A DNA stretch of 6,090 bases. Source: Clostridiales bacterium. GTDB taxonomy: Bacteria; Bacillota; Clostridia; Oscillospirales; Acutalibacteraceae. The stretch is from positions 1-6,090 of the forward strand of contig JAHZES010000129.1 in the NCBI GenBank assembly GCA_019421725.1. Reading direction: 5' to 3'. The translations under genes and the position numbers were made by a program. Positions 5,460 to 6,090 of the stretch are shown piece by piece (position 1 is the stretch's first letter; each line of letters begins with the position of its first letter). The notes below the pieces were generated by a model. That model made no database searches. It was not told the origin of the DNA and saw nothing but the letters and a program-made list of their open reading frames with translations.

Positions 5460-6090
5460 TTACCTTTTTTCCTCCTGTTTTGTCGTGATCCAGACGGTAA
5501 CGGGCATATCGGGGTCCCAATTCTGCCCGCACGAAGCATAATCCACAACGCCGATGGAGCCCTCCGCAGTCTTTACGCGATAATGCTGCCGGCAGGCAAA
5601 CGGCGCCGGGCCTGCAGCCTCCACTGCCGCGCAGCCGTTCTGTTCCGTCAGCGAAACGGCTTCCGCAACATTTTCACCCAACTGGGAATCGCGCGCCAGC
5701 ATAACCGGCCCGCGCTGCAGCGCCGCATGACAGACGGAATTTTCGTCCGCATTCGGATCCATCTGCGCAGCACGGATAATACGGACCGACAGGTCAAGTT
5801 GCAGCTCAACGCGGTCACCCTTTTTCCAGACGCGGTTCAACGCCGCATAGCTTCCCGCCGAAACACGGCACGGCTCCCCGTTGACCGAAAGCGACGATGC
5901 CGTGCTCCACGCCGGGATCCTCAGCAGCAGCTCAAAGGCATGCTCCGCCTCGGAATCCACCGTAATGCAAATCCGGCCGTCCTTCGGGTAATCCGTCTGC
6001 AAATTCAGCGTGACCTCTCCTCCGTCGGCCAAGGCGACCCGTGCGCTGCCCGGGAGATAAAGATTCACTGCAGCCCCGTTTTTTGCGGGC
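5460..6090 (-). CDS. GH127-type beta-L-arabinofuranosidase, C-terminal part (runs off right edge)
   Basis: The frame is open to the window end; about 209 C-terminal residues are visible. The frame continues past the GTG at 6068 (upstream codons read PAKNGAA before VNLYLPG), so that codon is internal and not a start. The order of motifs fits the beta-sandwich end of GH127 (former DUF1680) proteins: VNLYLPGSA, then TDYPKDGRI, LLLRIPAWS, SVNGEPCR, RVWKKGDRVELQLDLSVR and LQRGPVMLARD. GH127 enzymes release beta-L-arabinofuranose from plant or glycoprotein glycans using a zinc-held cysteine nucleophile. That cysteine cluster would lie just upstream of VNLYLP, outside this window, so activity cannot be judged. 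No export signal can be assessed. The gene ends with TAA at 5462-5460 and has its own terminator. It is probably part of a carbohydrate-use locus to the right. Related families GH146 and GH142 share similar C-terminal domains and are not excluded. Confidence 0.82.
   Translation of the reverse strand, partial: PAKNGAAVNLYLPGSARVALADGGEVTLNLQTDYPKDGRICITVDSEAEHAFELLLRIPAWSTASSLSVNGEPCRVSAGSYAALNRVWKKGDRVELQLDLSVRIIRAAQMDPNADENSVCHAALQRGPVMLARDSQLGENVAEAVSLTEQNGCAAVEAAGPAPFACRQHYRVKTAEGSIGVVDYASCGQNWDPDMPVTVWITTKQEEKR

Noticed and set aside
5460..6068. Complete small minus-strand protein starting at the GTG at 6068
   Set aside because: The frame stays open to the window end and the residues upstream continue the GH127 pattern, so this GTG is an internal valine codon.
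1..6090. CRISPR arrays, insertion sequences, tRNA or rRNA genes, skin element within sigK
   Set aside because: No regularly spaced direct repeats, transposase motifs, terminal repeats or RNA-gene signatures were seen, and the sigK frame is uninterrupted.

Overview
The window looks like chromosomal DNA from an endospore-forming member of the Clostridia. The main reason is a gene for the late mother-cell sporulation sigma factor SigK. Codon use is GC-leaning, Shine-Dalgarno sites are strong and AGG-rich, genes are compact, and a gut-type glycoside hydrolase (GH127) is present. Together these suggest an Oscillospirales/Ruminococcaceae-like lineage, but that placement is an inference and no marker here fixes it.

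Layout. Positions 1-329 are AT-rich and hold no convincing gene. They carry a near-consensus housekeeping promoter (TTGACA, 17 bp, TATCAT) followed by an inverted repeat over the likely transcription start. Four genes then run rightward with short gaps (66, 30 and 18 nt). They encode a ROK-family transcriptional regulator (330-1466), a DUF5058-type six-helix membrane protein (1533-2285), a second multi-helix membrane protein of unknown family (2316-3017), and a membrane-anchored M20-family metallopeptidase (3036-4487). A strong rho-independent terminator at 4499-4531 closes the set. Two genes on the minus strand converge on it: sigK (4530-5255) and, to the right of an intergenic gap with its own terminator, the C-terminal part of a GH127-type beta-L-arabinofuranosidase that runs off the right edge (5460-6090).

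How the genes may work together. The rightward operon reads as a self-contained module. A regulator with a sugar-kinase-like sensing fold would control two co-encoded membrane proteins, probably partner subunits of one transporter or exporter, and an M20 hydrolase of the carboxypeptidase/PM20D1 type. The hydrolase would cleave an amide-linked substrate near the membrane. The substrate is unknown. The combination of regulator, two orphan membrane proteins and hydrolase is the most interesting part of the window. SigK and the GH127 gene appear to be independent units, since a terminator lies between them. No mobile elements, CRISPR arrays, tRNA or rRNA genes were seen.
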